A stretch of 31,450 nucleotides of DNA from an uncultured Collinsella sp. (GTDB lineage: Bacteria; Actinomycetota; Coriobacteriia; Coriobacteriales; Coriobacteriaceae). Numbering within the stretch: the stretch's first letter is position 1; every line of letters starts with the position of its first letter. The notes under the pieces are model-generated. The model saw only the letters and a list, made by a program, of their open reading frames with translations, did no database searches and was not told the DNA's origin. The stretch lies in contig UQXA01000025.1 in NCBI GenBank assembly GCA_900544865.1, positions 1-31,450 of the forward strand, given 5' to 3'. Below are positions 22,912-30,197 of this stretch, piece after piece. A program made the translations under genes and the position numbers.

Positions 22912-24201
22912 ATGAGAACCGAATCGACACCCGGCGCCCGCGGGCCGGTCTTCTGCGGGGTCGACACCCACGCCGACTCGCACTGGCTGTGCGTCCTGGA
23001 CTGGAGGGGCCGCAGGGTCCTGTCCCGCCGGTTCCCCGCCGACGCGGCGGGATACGAGGCGCTCGCCGGGGCGATCGCGGCGGCCGGGGAGCCGGCCTGC
23101 GTCGCGATGGAGGGGACGTCGTCCTACGGGGCGGGCCTCACCAGGCACCTCGCGTCGCTGGGGATGCCCGTGCGCGAGGCGCTCTCCCCGGCGAGGACGC
23201 AGAGGAGGCGCCCGGGGCAGGGGAAGTGCGACGAGTCGGACGCGGAGAGGGCCGCCCGCGCGGCGATGTCCGGCTCGAAGCTCGGGACCCCCAAGAGCCA
23301 GGACGGGTGGGTCGACGGGGTGCGCTGCATGCTCGCGGCGCGCTCCGGGGCGGTGAAGGCGCGGACCTCGGCGATCAACACCGCGAGGTCGCTGCTCACC
23401 ACCGCGCCGGAGGGGCTCAGGTCGAGGTTCCGCGGCATGGGAGGGCCGAGGCTGATGGAGGAGCTCCCCTCCGTGCGCGCCGAGGGCGCGCTGGGCGCCG
23501 CGCTCGGCGCGCTGGCGGACCTGTGGGCGGCGGCGCGCGACGCGGCGCTCGACATGGAGCTCGCGATCGAGGCGTCCCTGGAGGAGAACTGCCCCGCGCT
23601 GCTGGCGATGTACGGGTGCGGGCCCGTGAGCGCGGCCAAGCTCGCGGTCGCGGCCGGGGACAACCCGGGCAGGCTGCGCTCCGAGGCGTCGTTCGCGGCG
23701 ATATGCGGCGCCTGCCCCATCCCCGCCTCGAGCGGCAAGACCGTGAGGCACAGGCTCAACAGGGGCGGCGACCGGCAGGCGAACAGCGCGCTGCACGAGA
23801 TCGCGAGGCAGAGGGTCATGCGCGACCCCGAGACCGCCGAGTACGCCGAGAGGGCGAGGGCGCGGGGAAAGAGCGACAGGGAGGTCATGAGGTGCCTCAA
23901 GCGCTACGTGGCCAGGGAGGCGTACCGGGCGCTGATGCGCCCGCACGAGATCAGGAGGCCCGAGGACGCCTCGGAGCTCGTGGCGGCCAGGCGCGCGGCG
24001 AAGGTCAGCCAGGTGAGGGCGGCGTCCATACTGGGCACCAGCGAGAAGTACATCTCGATGCTGGAGAGGGGCCAAAGGGAGCTCAAGCCCATAAGGAGGG
24101 CCTACGAGGCATGGGTCGAGGCCGGACTTCCGCTCGATTGGGACAGGCAGGCCTTCGAGGCCGAGCGCAAAATGGATTCTAAAAAACACCTTGCCAAATA
24201 G
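22912..24201 (+). CDS. IS110-family transposase with C-terminal Xre-type HTH
   Basis: The 429-residue recombinase has the RuvC-like DEDD domain: Asp18 in GVDTHADSHW, Glu67 in MEGTSSYG, and Asp107/Asp110 in KCDESDAERAA. A coiled middle and a C-terminal Tnp domain follow. The latter has a helix-hairpin-helix-like LLAMYGCGPVSAAKLA (230-245) and the presumed catalytic serine in CPIPASSGKT (268-277). Beyond the usual end, residues about 355-402 form a Cro/C1-type helix-turn-helix (RAAKVSQVRAASILGTSEKY, then ISMLERGQRE), an uncommon addition. The ATG at 22912 has CGGAGC six bases before it. The upstream ATG at 22813 would add 33 unlike residues over the non-coding region. All key residues are intact, so the enzyme is probably active. 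Confidence 0.9.
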   Translation: MRTESTPGARGPVFCGVDTHADSHWLCVLDWRGRRVLSRRFPADAAGYEALAGAIAAAGEPACVAMEGTSSYGAGLTRHLASLGMPVREALSPARTQRRRPGQGKCDESDAERAARAAMSGSKLGTPKSQDGWVDGVRCMLAARSGAVKARTSAINTARSLLTTAPEGLRSRFRGMGGPRLMEELPSVRAEGALGAALGALADLWAAARDAALDMELAIEASLEENCPALLAMYGCGPVSAAKLAVAAGDNPGRLRSEASFAAICGACPIPASSGKTVRHRLNRGGDRQANSALHEIARQRVMRDPETAEYAERARARGKSDREVMRCLKRYVAREAYRALMRPHEIRRPEDASELVAARRAAKVSQVRAASILGTSEKYISMLERGQRELKPIRRAYEAWVEAGLPLDWDRQAFEAERKMDSKKHLAK

Positions 24202-24225
24202 GAGCCTCTTTGCATGTCCGAGGAC

Positions 24226-24263
24226 GTTCCGGAGAGAAGCCCCCGTCACGCCCCCGGATTCCC
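24226..24263. repeat. Right inverted repeat of the IS110-type element
   Basis: This arm begins GTTCCGGAG and mirrors 22586-22623. It starts 24 bases after the transposase stop and ends 26 bases before the groEL stop. Confidence 0.9.
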
Positions 24264-24289
24264 GGTGGGAGTTCTAGACCTTGTCGGCC

Positions 24290-25927
24290 TTAGTACATAC
24301 CGCCGCCCTGCTGACCAGCGGTAGCAGCAGCGATAGCGTCCTCAAGCTGAGTGTTCTTGGGCACATCGGAGACGGTGGCCTCGGTGATGAGGATCAGGCT
24401 GGCGACAGAAGCAGCGTTCTGCAGGGTGACGCGGCTGACCTTGACGGGGTCGAGGACGCCCATCTCGATCATGTCGCCCCACTCGCCGTTGGCAGAGTTG
24501 AGACCCTGGCCGGCGGGCAGCTCGGCAACCTTGTCGACCACGACAGCGCCCTCAAAACCAGCGTTCTTGGCGATGGTAGCGACCGGAGCAGTCAGAGCCT
24601 TCTTGACGATATCGACGCCGATCTTCTCCTCGGGGTCGTCGATCTCGACAGCATCGAGCGCAGGAGCAGCATCCATGAAGGCGACGCCGCCACCGGCGAC
24701 AATGCCCTCCTCGACAGCAGCGCGGGTAGCCTGCAGGGCGTCCTCGACGCGATGCTTGATCTCCTTGAGCTCAGACTCGGTAGCAGCGCCGACCTTGATG
24801 ACGGCAACGCCACCGGAGAGCTTGGCCAGGCGCTCCTGGAGCTTCTCACGGTCGAAGTCAGAGGTGGTGTTCTCCATCTCACCCTTGATCTGAGCGATAC
24901 GAGCGTCGATGGCCTCCTTGGAGCCAGCGCCGCCGACGACGACGGTGTTGTCCTTGGAGATGGTGACGGACTTAGCGGTACCGAGCATATCAGCGGTGAT
25001 GTCAGCGACCTTCACGCCCAGCTCGTCCAAGGCAGCCTGGCCACCGGTGAGGACGGCGATATCCTCGAGGATGCGCTTGCGGCGATCGCCGTAGCCCGGG
25101 GCCTTGACGGCACAGACGTTGAGGGCGCCACGGATCTTGTTGAGGACCAGGGTCGGCAGAGCCTCGCCGTCGATGTCCTCAGCGATGATGAGCAGGCCGC
25201 GGCCAGCGCGCTGAACAGCCTCGAGAACGGGCATGATGTCCTGAACGCTGGAGATCTTCTGGTCGGTGATGAGGATGTACGGATCCTTCATCACGGCCTC
25301 CATGCGGTCGTTGTCCGTGACGAAGTAAGCGGAGACATAGCCCTTGTCGAACTGCATGCCCTCGACGGTGTCGATGGTGATGTCGAACGTCTGGGAATCC
25401 TCGACGGTGATGACGCCGTCCTTGCCCACGACCTCCATGGCCTCGGCGATCTTCTCGCCGACCTCGGGGTCACCGGCGGAGATGGTACCGACGGAAGCGA
25501 TCTGCTCCTTGGTCTCGACCGGCTTGGCCTGCTTCTTCATCTCGGCGACGGCGGCGTTAACAGCCTTGTCGATGCCGCGACGAATGGCCAGCGGGTTAGC
25601 GCCAGCGGCGACGTTGCGCAGACCGTCGTTGACGATGGCCTGGGCGAGCAGGGTTGCGGTGGTGGTGCCGTCACCCACGGTGTCGTTGGTCTTGGTGGCG
25701 ACCTCCTTCACCAGCTGAGCGCCCATGTTCTCGATGTTGTCCTCGAGCTCGATCTCCTTGGCGACGGAAACGCCGTCGTTGGTGATGGTCGGAGCACCGA
25801 ACGTGCGCTGCAGCGCAACGTAGCGGCCCTTGGGGCCCATGGTGACGGTAACGGCGTCGGCCAGAGTGTTGACGCCCTTGGCAAGCTTAGCGCGGGCATC
25901 GGTGTTGAACGTAATGTTCTTTGCCAT
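24290..25927 (-). CDS. groEL: 60-kDa chaperonin GroEL
   Basis: GroEL forms the double-ring ATP-driven folding chamber capped by GroES. The 545-residue protein is of normal length. It has the N-terminal AKNITFNTDARAKLAKGVN, the ATP loop VTMGPKGRYV and VGDGTTTATLLAQA (about 85-98). Further on come GGVAVIKVGAATE and VEEGIVAGGGVA. The C-terminal tail is short, ending GGGMY rather than a long Gly-Gly-Met repeat. The ATG at 25927 has GGAGG upstream. It is 96 bases after groES on the same strand. The downstream side carries the IS110-type element, so any original terminator has been displaced. No intrinsic terminator lies between the stop and the element. Confidence 0.98.
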   Translation of the reverse strand: MAKNITFNTDARAKLAKGVNTLADAVTVTMGPKGRYVALQRTFGAPTITNDGVSVAKEIELEDNIENMGAQLVKEVATKTNDTVGDGTTTATLLAQAIVNDGLRNVAAGANPLAIRRGIDKAVNAAVAEMKKQAKPVETKEQIASVGTISAGDPEVGEKIAEAMEVVGKDGVITVEDSQTFDITIDTVEGMQFDKGYVSAYFVTDNDRMEAVMKDPYILITDQKISSVQDIMPVLEAVQRAGRGLLIIAEDIDGEALPTLVLNKIRGALNVCAVKAPGYGDRRKRILEDIAVLTGGQAALDELGVKVADITADMLGTAKSVTISKDNTVVVGGAGSKEAIDARIAQIKGEMENTTSDFDREKLQERLAKLSGGVAVIKVGAATESELKEIKHRVEDALQATRAAVEEGIVAGGGVAFMDAAPALDAVEIDDPEEKIGVDIVKKALTAPVATIAKNAGFEGAVVVDKVAELPAGQGLNSANGEWGDMIEMGVLDPVKVSRVTLQNAASVASLILITEATVSDVPKNTQLEDAIAAATAGQQGGGMY

Positions 25928-26023
25928 GGTAGGTAATCCTCCAAAAGAAATGTGACTCGCGTCGCCGCTTCCGAGTCCTATGCGGCGGGCGCGTTCAAAG
26001 ACGAATCAGAGATTCTGACGAGA

Positions 26024-26317
26024 CTAGGCCTCGACGACAGCGTAGATGTCGTCGGCGCGCATCAGCAGATACTTCTCGCCGTCGACCTTGACCTCGTTGC
26101 CACCGAACTTACCGTAGATGACAACGTCACCGACCTTGACGTCCATGGGGATGCGCTCACCCTTGTCGTTGACCTTGCCGGCGCCCACGGCAACGATGGT
26201 GCCGCGCTGCGGCTTCTCCTGGGCGTTGCTGGCGATGTACAGACCAGAAGCGGTCTTCTGCTCGGCCTCGTCGGGCTTGACCAGAACACGATCTGCAAGC
26301 GGCTTCAAAGACGACAT
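26024..26317 (-). CDS. groES: 10-kDa co-chaperonin GroES
   Basis: GroES is the heptameric lid of the GroEL chamber. The 97-residue protein has the N-terminal LKPLADRVLVKPDEAEQKTASGL with the mobile loop that binds GroEL (about 17-32), followed by GTIVAVGAGK and GDVVIYGKFGGNEVKVDGEKYLLMRADDI. The ATG at 26317 is preceded by a strong AAGGAGGAGA. It leads the groES-groEL operon. No CIRCE (TTAGCACTC inverted repeat) or HspR-type site is seen upstream. Confidence 0.98.
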   Translation of the reverse strand: MSSLKPLADRVLVKPDEAEQKTASGLYIASNAQEKPQRGTIVAVGAGKVNDKGERIPMDVKVGDVVIYGKFGGNEVKVDGEKYLLMRADDIYAVVEA

Positions 26318-26339
26318 ACTTGTCTCCTCCTTTTTGGGC

Positions 26340-26358
26340 CGCGTGGTTATGCCACGCG
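26340..26358 (-). repeat. Hairpin in the groES leader
   Basis: CGCGTGG (26340-26346) and CCACGCG (26352-26358) form a 7-bp stem with a 5-base loop, a few bases upstream of the groES RBS. It could affect initiation of translation or mRNA stability. Confidence 0.6.
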
Positions 26359-26389
26359 AATTAACCCTTTTTGTTTGCGTACGCGTTGA

Positions 26390-26418
26390 ATGGTACCCAC
26401 GAATGGCGGGTTATACAA
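26390..26418 (-). promoter_or_regulatory. Possible groES promoter
   Basis: On the minus strand TTGTAT (26413-26418) and TACCAT (26390-26395) are 17 bases apart. An A/T-only-core palindrome CAAAAAA/TTTTTTG (26427-26433, 26439-26445) lies immediately upstream and could be an UP element or an operator. Confidence 0.4.
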
Positions 26419-26445
26419 CACGGAGTCAAAAAATCTTATTTTTTG

Positions 26446-26673
26446 GCACTTAGATTTTCTGAATGCCGGGGGATAACTTAGCGATGCCTCCCGTGTGGCT
26501 CCGGAGGGGCGGGGCATAAGGTTTCCTGCTCGGGCAGTCCTGCTCGCACGAAGGCCACATTAAGTGGCCTTCGGCTCGTGCGGAACTCGCGATAAACCTT
26601 ATGCCCCGCCCCTCCGGCGCCACACGGGAGCTGAGTCAACGTTATCGGGCCCGGCATTCAGAAAAGTCAGTGC
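26446..26673. repeat. 228-bp interrupted palindrome upstream of groES
   Basis: The two halves pair in register. Outer AGTGC (26446-26450 with 26669-26673) is followed by a 16-bp perfect helix (26455-26470 with 26650-26665), 6 bp (26472-26477 with 26641-26646) and 12 bp (26488-26499 with 26619-26630). Across a 1x1 mismatch comes a 24-bp perfect helix (26501-26524 with 26594-26617). An apical hairpin follows: 6 bp plus 8 bp (26545-26558 with 26564-26582) around the loop ATTAA. There is no ORF. It may be a structured RNA, a cruciform, or a palindromic mobile repeat. Confidence 0.9.
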
Positions 26674-26702
26674 AGCAAAATGGCGATGCGGGTAGGGTGC
26701 AC

Positions 26703-26735
26703 AAGAAAGGGGCACGTTGCTGAAACGTGCCCCTT
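26703..26735 (-). terminator. Terminator of the YtcJ-like amidohydrolase gene
   Basis: AAGGGGCACGTT (26707-26718) and AACGTGCCCCTT (26724-26735) form a perfect 12-bp stem with a 5-base loop. On the minus strand TCTTGT follows. It lies 87 bases past the stop codon. Confidence 0.75.
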
Positions 26736-26737
26736 AA

Positions 26738-26802
26738 GTTGCGGTGGAATATGGACTGTTTTTGGCTGTTGAGGTGTTATTTAGTCCGTATTTCACCGCA
26801 AC
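26738..26802 (+). repeat. 20-bp hairpin with strand-specific G-U pairs
   Basis: Arms 26738-26757 and 26783-26802 (GTTGCGGTG at the outer end) pair at all 20 positions if transcribed from the plus strand, with two G-U pairs. On the minus strand the same positions would be A-C mismatches. The loop is 25 bases. This asymmetry hints at a plus-strand RNA. Confidence 0.7.
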
Positions 26803-26821
26803 TGAGGGGTGGGATGTGGGG

Positions 26822-28459
26822 TTAACGCTCGTAGATTAAGTTACCTGCCAGATAGGTTGCCTGAACTTTGGTGTCTTGGAGCTCTTGGGGGTCAATGGTG
26901 AGCGGGTTTTGGTCCAGGACTACCAGGTCGGCGTATTTGCCGGGCTCTAGGCTGCCGAGGTTTTGCTCGTCGCCCGCTGCGTACGCGCTACCAAGCGTGT
27001 AGTTGCGCAGGGCCGTTGCCGCATCGATGCGCTCGCTGGGGAGCCAGCCGCCCTCGGGCCAGTGGCTGCGAGGGTCTTGGCGCGTAATAGCCGTGTAGAG
27101 CACGTTCATGCTGGTAACGGCCGTGATGGGGCTGTCGGTACCAAAAGCTTGGCGGATGCCGCGCTGCTTATAGGTCGCAAACGGCCACATGATGCGGCTG
27201 CGTTCCAGGCCCAGGTCGCGCTCCGGGCCACCCGGGTCGAGCGTGATGTGGCAAGGCTGGCTCGAGGCAATGACGTTGAGCTTGCGCAGACGATCGATGT
27301 CCTGAGGCAGCAGATTCTCCAAATGCTCAAGCGTATTATGACCGTGCTGGGGCAGGCCGTAGAGCTCTGCCGCCTCCTCAAAGATATCGAGTGCGGCATG
27401 GATGGCACCGTCGCCGATAACGTGGATGCGCACGGTGTGGCCGCGCTCGGCTGCCGCCAGAACCAACTTGCGCATGCGCTCGACAGGAACCGTCAGGCGC
27501 CCCTGGTCACCCGGGAAGCGCGGGTTAGTATAGGGCTCAGTGAGGTATGCGGTATGCTCGCTCGACACGCCGTCGAAGAACTGTTTAAATCCTGGCGCCG
27601 AGAGCAGCGCATTGTTCGCGTAGCGGGTCTGGAGTTCTTCCAAGCGCGATTGGTCATCCAGCAGCGTGGGAAACAGATGGGCGCGGATGCCCAGCTTGCC
27701 GGCGGCCTGCAGCCTGTCGTAAACATCGTCGCGAATAAAGTCGCAGCCCGGCATGGGCATGAGCGACATATCGCAGATTGAGGTGATGCCTTGCTCGGCC
27801 ATACGCTTCATCTGGTCGCCGTAAGCGCTCGCGATGCGGTCCTCGCCCAGCCATTCCAGGCAGCGCGGCAGCAGCTGCATAGCAGCTGCCTCGTGGGCAA
27901 TACCCGTAAGCTCACCGTTTGAGTCTTTGTCGTAACTGCCACCCGCCGGAGGCTCGCTGTCACGCGTCACGCCGAGGGCTTCGAGTGCGCGGCTGTTGAG
28001 CCACAGCGTATGCCCATCGCCCGAATACATAACACAGGGGCGACCGGGGAAGGCGGCGTCGAGGGAGGCCTTGGTAGGATGCTCGGGCGGATCCCAGCGG
28101 TAATCGCGCCAGCCCTGGGTCACGACCCAGGCGTCGTCGGGCAGGCCCTGGGAAAACTCGAGCGCATGCTGCACCAGTGCCGCCTCGGACGTGCCCATAT
28201 CCATGAGCATATACGGCGAGGAACCGACCGAGGTATGGAAGAAGTGCAGATGAGCGTCATGGAAACCGGGGCAGACAAACTGCTCGCCGTAATCGACCAC
28301 CGGCGTGGCGGTAGGTGCGGCGGCAATCACGTCATCGGGCGCGCCGACAGCGACGATGCGATCGCCCGCGATGGCGATCGCCAACTCGCGGGCGGTATCG
28401 ATGCCGTCTTGCGCGGTAAAGACGTTCTTGGAGCGAATAATCCGATCGATATGTCGCAT
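26822..28459 (-). CDS. Metal-dependent amidohydrolase (YtcJ-like)
   Basis: The 545-residue protein is a member of the amidohydrolase superfamily most like the YtcJ/exoenzyme-regulatory group. An N-terminal beta-sandwich precedes the metal site CPGFHDAHLHF, with His70 and His72. Further conserved blocks are RIHVIGDGAI, ASSQPCHI, FGTDSPITA and a C-terminal GSLEPGKYADLVVLDQNPL typical of the closing sandwich. Three closely spaced ATGs (28459, 28465, 28471) compete; 28459 is chosen because GGGGA lies five bases before it. Substrates of this group are mostly unknown (N-acyl amino acids and related amides have been reported). It is divergent from an M20 amidohydrolase, which suggests joint use of amide-bonded amino-acid derivatives; that is an inference. 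Confidence 0.85.
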   Translation of the reverse strand: MRHIDRIIRSKNVFTAQDGIDTARELAIAIAGDRIVAVGAPDDVIAAAPTATPVVDYGEQFVCPGFHDAHLHFFHTSVGSSPYMLMDMGTSEAALVQHALEFSQGLPDDAWVVTQGWRDYRWDPPEHPTKASLDAAFPGRPCVMYSGDGHTLWLNSRALEALGVTRDSEPPAGGSYDKDSNGELTGIAHEAAAMQLLPRCLEWLGEDRIASAYGDQMKRMAEQGITSICDMSLMPMPGCDFIRDDVYDRLQAAGKLGIRAHLFPTLLDDQSRLEELQTRYANNALLSAPGFKQFFDGVSSEHTAYLTEPYTNPRFPGDQGRLTVPVERMRKLVLAAAERGHTVRIHVIGDGAIHAALDIFEEAAELYGLPQHGHNTLEHLENLLPQDIDRLRKLNVIASSQPCHITLDPGGPERDLGLERSRIMWPFATYKQRGIRQAFGTDSPITAVTSMNVLYTAITRQDPRSHWPEGGWLPSERIDAATALRNYTLGSAYAAGDEQNLGSLEPGKYADLVVLDQNPLTIDPQELQDTKVQATYLAGNLIYER

Positions 28460-28497
28460 GGGCATCCCCATCTCTGGCAGGTAATTCAACACCCCCG

Positions 28498-28503
28498 AGT
28501 GTA
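28498..28503 (-). promoter_or_regulatory. Possible -10 of the YtcJ-like gene
   Basis: TACACT on the minus strand lies about 40 bases upstream of the start; GTTTTG, 17 bases farther, is a weak -35. Confidence 0.4.
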
Positions 28504-28546
28504 CTCCCCCGCCCTTGTAACAAAACCCCAAGCGGCAAACGGCAAC

Positions 28547-28576
28547 TTTACCAGCCCTAGCGGCAGGTGGCATACT
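28547..28576 (+). promoter_or_regulatory. Probable promoter of the M20 amidohydrolase
   Basis: TTTACC (28547-28552) and CATACT (28571-28576), the latter preceded by TGG as an extended -10, are 18 bases apart. The site is about 50 bases upstream of the start codon. Confidence 0.5.
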
Positions 28577-28627
28577 GGAGAAAGCCTGTACGATTTTGCG
28601 ATCAACCCAGCAAGGAGCAAATCGACC

Positions 28628-30091
28628 ATGACGAAGACCAAGGCACAGCAAATTATGGCGGCAACCGAGGTTCGCGCGGCAGACGACGTCACCGCGGCCA
28701 TCCAGGATATCGCCGCCGAGTTTGAACCCTACATCATCAAGCAGCGCCGGCACTTCCATAAGCACCCGGAGTTGAGCCTTGCCGAGGAGCGCACGACTTC
28801 CGACATCGCCAACCAGCTCGACGCCATGAATATCCCCTACGAGCGTCCGCTCAAGACGGGCCTGGTGGCGACGCTTCGCGGCACCGCGCCGGATGCCTAC
28901 CGCGAGGACGGCACGCCGCGCCGCCGCATCCTGCTGCGCGCCGATATCGACGCCCTGCCCGTCACTGAGCAGACCGGCGAGGAGTTCGCCAGCGTCAATG
29001 AGGGCTGCATGCACGCCTGCGGTCACGACTGCCATATCGCCATGATGCTCGGCACGTTGCAGATTCTGCGCCACATGACCGATGACATCCACGGCGAGAT
29101 TCGCATCGTATTCCAGCCCAGCGAGGAAAACGGCCAGGGCGCCAAACTCATGATTGGCACGGGTGTGCTCGACGGCGTCGATGGCGCCTACGCCGCGCAC
29201 ATCTGGAGCGAGGTCGACGCCGGTACCGTAAGCTGCGAGCCCGGCCCACGCATGGCAAACACCGACTGGTTCCGCATCGACGTCCGCGGCACCTCGTGCC
29301 ATGGCGCCATGCCCCAGCGCGGCCACGACGCCGTTATGGTTGCGGCAGAGATCGTCAACGCCCTGCAGACCATCGTCTCGCGCGAGATTAGCCCCTACGA
29401 ACCCGCCGTCATCACCGTCGGCGAACTGCACGGCGGCACCGCGCGCAACGTTATCGCCGGCACGGCCTACCTCGCCGGCACAGTGCGCACCTATGGCGAC
29501 AAGACGCATGGGGAGATGCCCGAGCTTATGCGCCGCATCGTGGAGCACACCGCAGCAGCACTAGGCGCCGAGGCCGAACTCACCGACTACACCATCGCCA
29601 ACTACAAGGTCGAAAACGATGCCGCCTCGAGCGAGCGCTGCCGCCAAGCTGTGCTCAAATGCCTGGGCCCCGCGGGCGAAGGCCATTATCGCGGCACACT
29701 TTCGGGCGAGGACTTCTCGGAGTACCTGCGTCGCGTACCAGGCGTGCTCGCCTTTGTCGGCGCGCGCAATCCCCAGATCGGCGCCACCTATGCCCAGCAC
29801 TCCTGCTTCTACAAGATCGACGAGAGCGTGCTCGCCAAGGGCTCCATGGTAGCCGCTCAGTATGCCATCGACTTTTTGGCCGAGCCCACGCAAGAAGAGC
29901 TCGACGGCCCCACGATCGCCGCGGTTGCCGAGACCAATCCCGACCTGGCAGCCAAGCTGCGTTCTGCCAAGGCAACGGCCGCCGAGGCCCGCGACGCCAT
30001 GCACGACGCCCGCACCGCCCGCCATGCCGCCATCAAGGGCATTCACGATGCCCGCGCCGCTGCTCGCCATGAGGAGAAGCGCGACGAGTAG
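28628..30091 (+). CDS. M20-family amidohydrolase / aminoacylase
   Basis: This is a 487-residue zinc- or manganese-dependent peptidase-family M20D enzyme of the hippurate hydrolase/N-acyl-amino-acid amidohydrolase type. Visible are RRHFHKHPELSLAE (40-53), LLRADIDALPV (102-112), the metal site HACGHDCH (Cys131, His133), the Glu pair in PSEENGQG (164-171), His191 and the late HSCFYK histidine. A dimerisation lid lies between about 200 and 315. The ATG at 28628 has AAGGAG about ten bases before it; the longer open frame upstream is antisense to the YtcJ-like gene. The last 60 or so residues are an unusual Ala/Arg/His-rich predicted helix absent from typical members. It is divergently arranged with the YtcJ-like gene. 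Confidence 0.9.
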   Translation: MTKTKAQQIMAATEVRAADDVTAAIQDIAAEFEPYIIKQRRHFHKHPELSLAEERTTSDIANQLDAMNIPYERPLKTGLVATLRGTAPDAYREDGTPRRRILLRADIDALPVTEQTGEEFASVNEGCMHACGHDCHIAMMLGTLQILRHMTDDIHGEIRIVFQPSEENGQGAKLMIGTGVLDGVDGAYAAHIWSEVDAGTVSCEPGPRMANTDWFRIDVRGTSCHGAMPQRGHDAVMVAAEIVNALQTIVSREISPYEPAVITVGELHGGTARNVIAGTAYLAGTVRTYGDKTHGEMPELMRRIVEHTAAALGAEAELTDYTIANYKVENDAASSERCRQAVLKCLGPAGEGHYRGTLSGEDFSEYLRRVPGVLAFVGARNPQIGATYAQHSCFYKIDESVLAKGSMVAAQYAIDFLAEPTQEELDGPTIAAVAETNPDLAAKLRSAKATAAEARDAMHDARTARHAAIKGIHDARAAARHEEKRDE

Positions 30092-30126
30092 CCGTCACGC
30101 TCACCCGTAATAACCTTGCTAGAGCA

Positions 30127-30165
30127 AAGCGGGGGCGAACGTTATCTCAACGTTCGCCCCCGCTT
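30127..30165. terminator. Bidirectional hairpin between convergent genes
   Basis: AAGCGGGGGCGAACGTT (30127-30143) is perfectly complementary to 30149-30165, giving 17 bp with a 5-base loop. It lies between the M20 gene and the convergent DUF2752 gene. T-runs on each side are short. Confidence 0.75.
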
Positions 30166-30197
30166 ATGTGTCGACTGCTTTTCTAGCGCGTCCTCCG

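Larger units (their letters stand above)
22586..24263 (+). mobile_element. IS110-family element bracketed by 38-bp inverted repeats
   Basis: A DEDD-type transposase gene is flanked by 38-bp inverted repeats (22586-22623 and 24226-24263) with one mismatch. The interior is far GC-richer, with heavy AGG/CGC use, than the surrounding genes, which suggests transfer. Either the repeats are part of the element, or an element of about 1602 bp (22624-24225) inserted at the centre of a long palindrome. In the second case AC occurs at both junctions (22622-22623 and 24224-24225) as a possible core dinucleotide. It sits 26 bases past the groEL stop. Confidence 0.75.

Noticed and set aside
22693..24249. 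518-codon minus-strand frame and 439-codon second plus frame over the transposase
   Set aside because: Very high GC removes stop codons in all frames; only the frame at 22912-24201 shows DEDD and C-terminal transposase motifs.
24281..25936. 551-codon plus-strand frame over groEL
   Set aside because: Antisense shadow of groEL; Leu/Asp/Gly-rich, no start signal.
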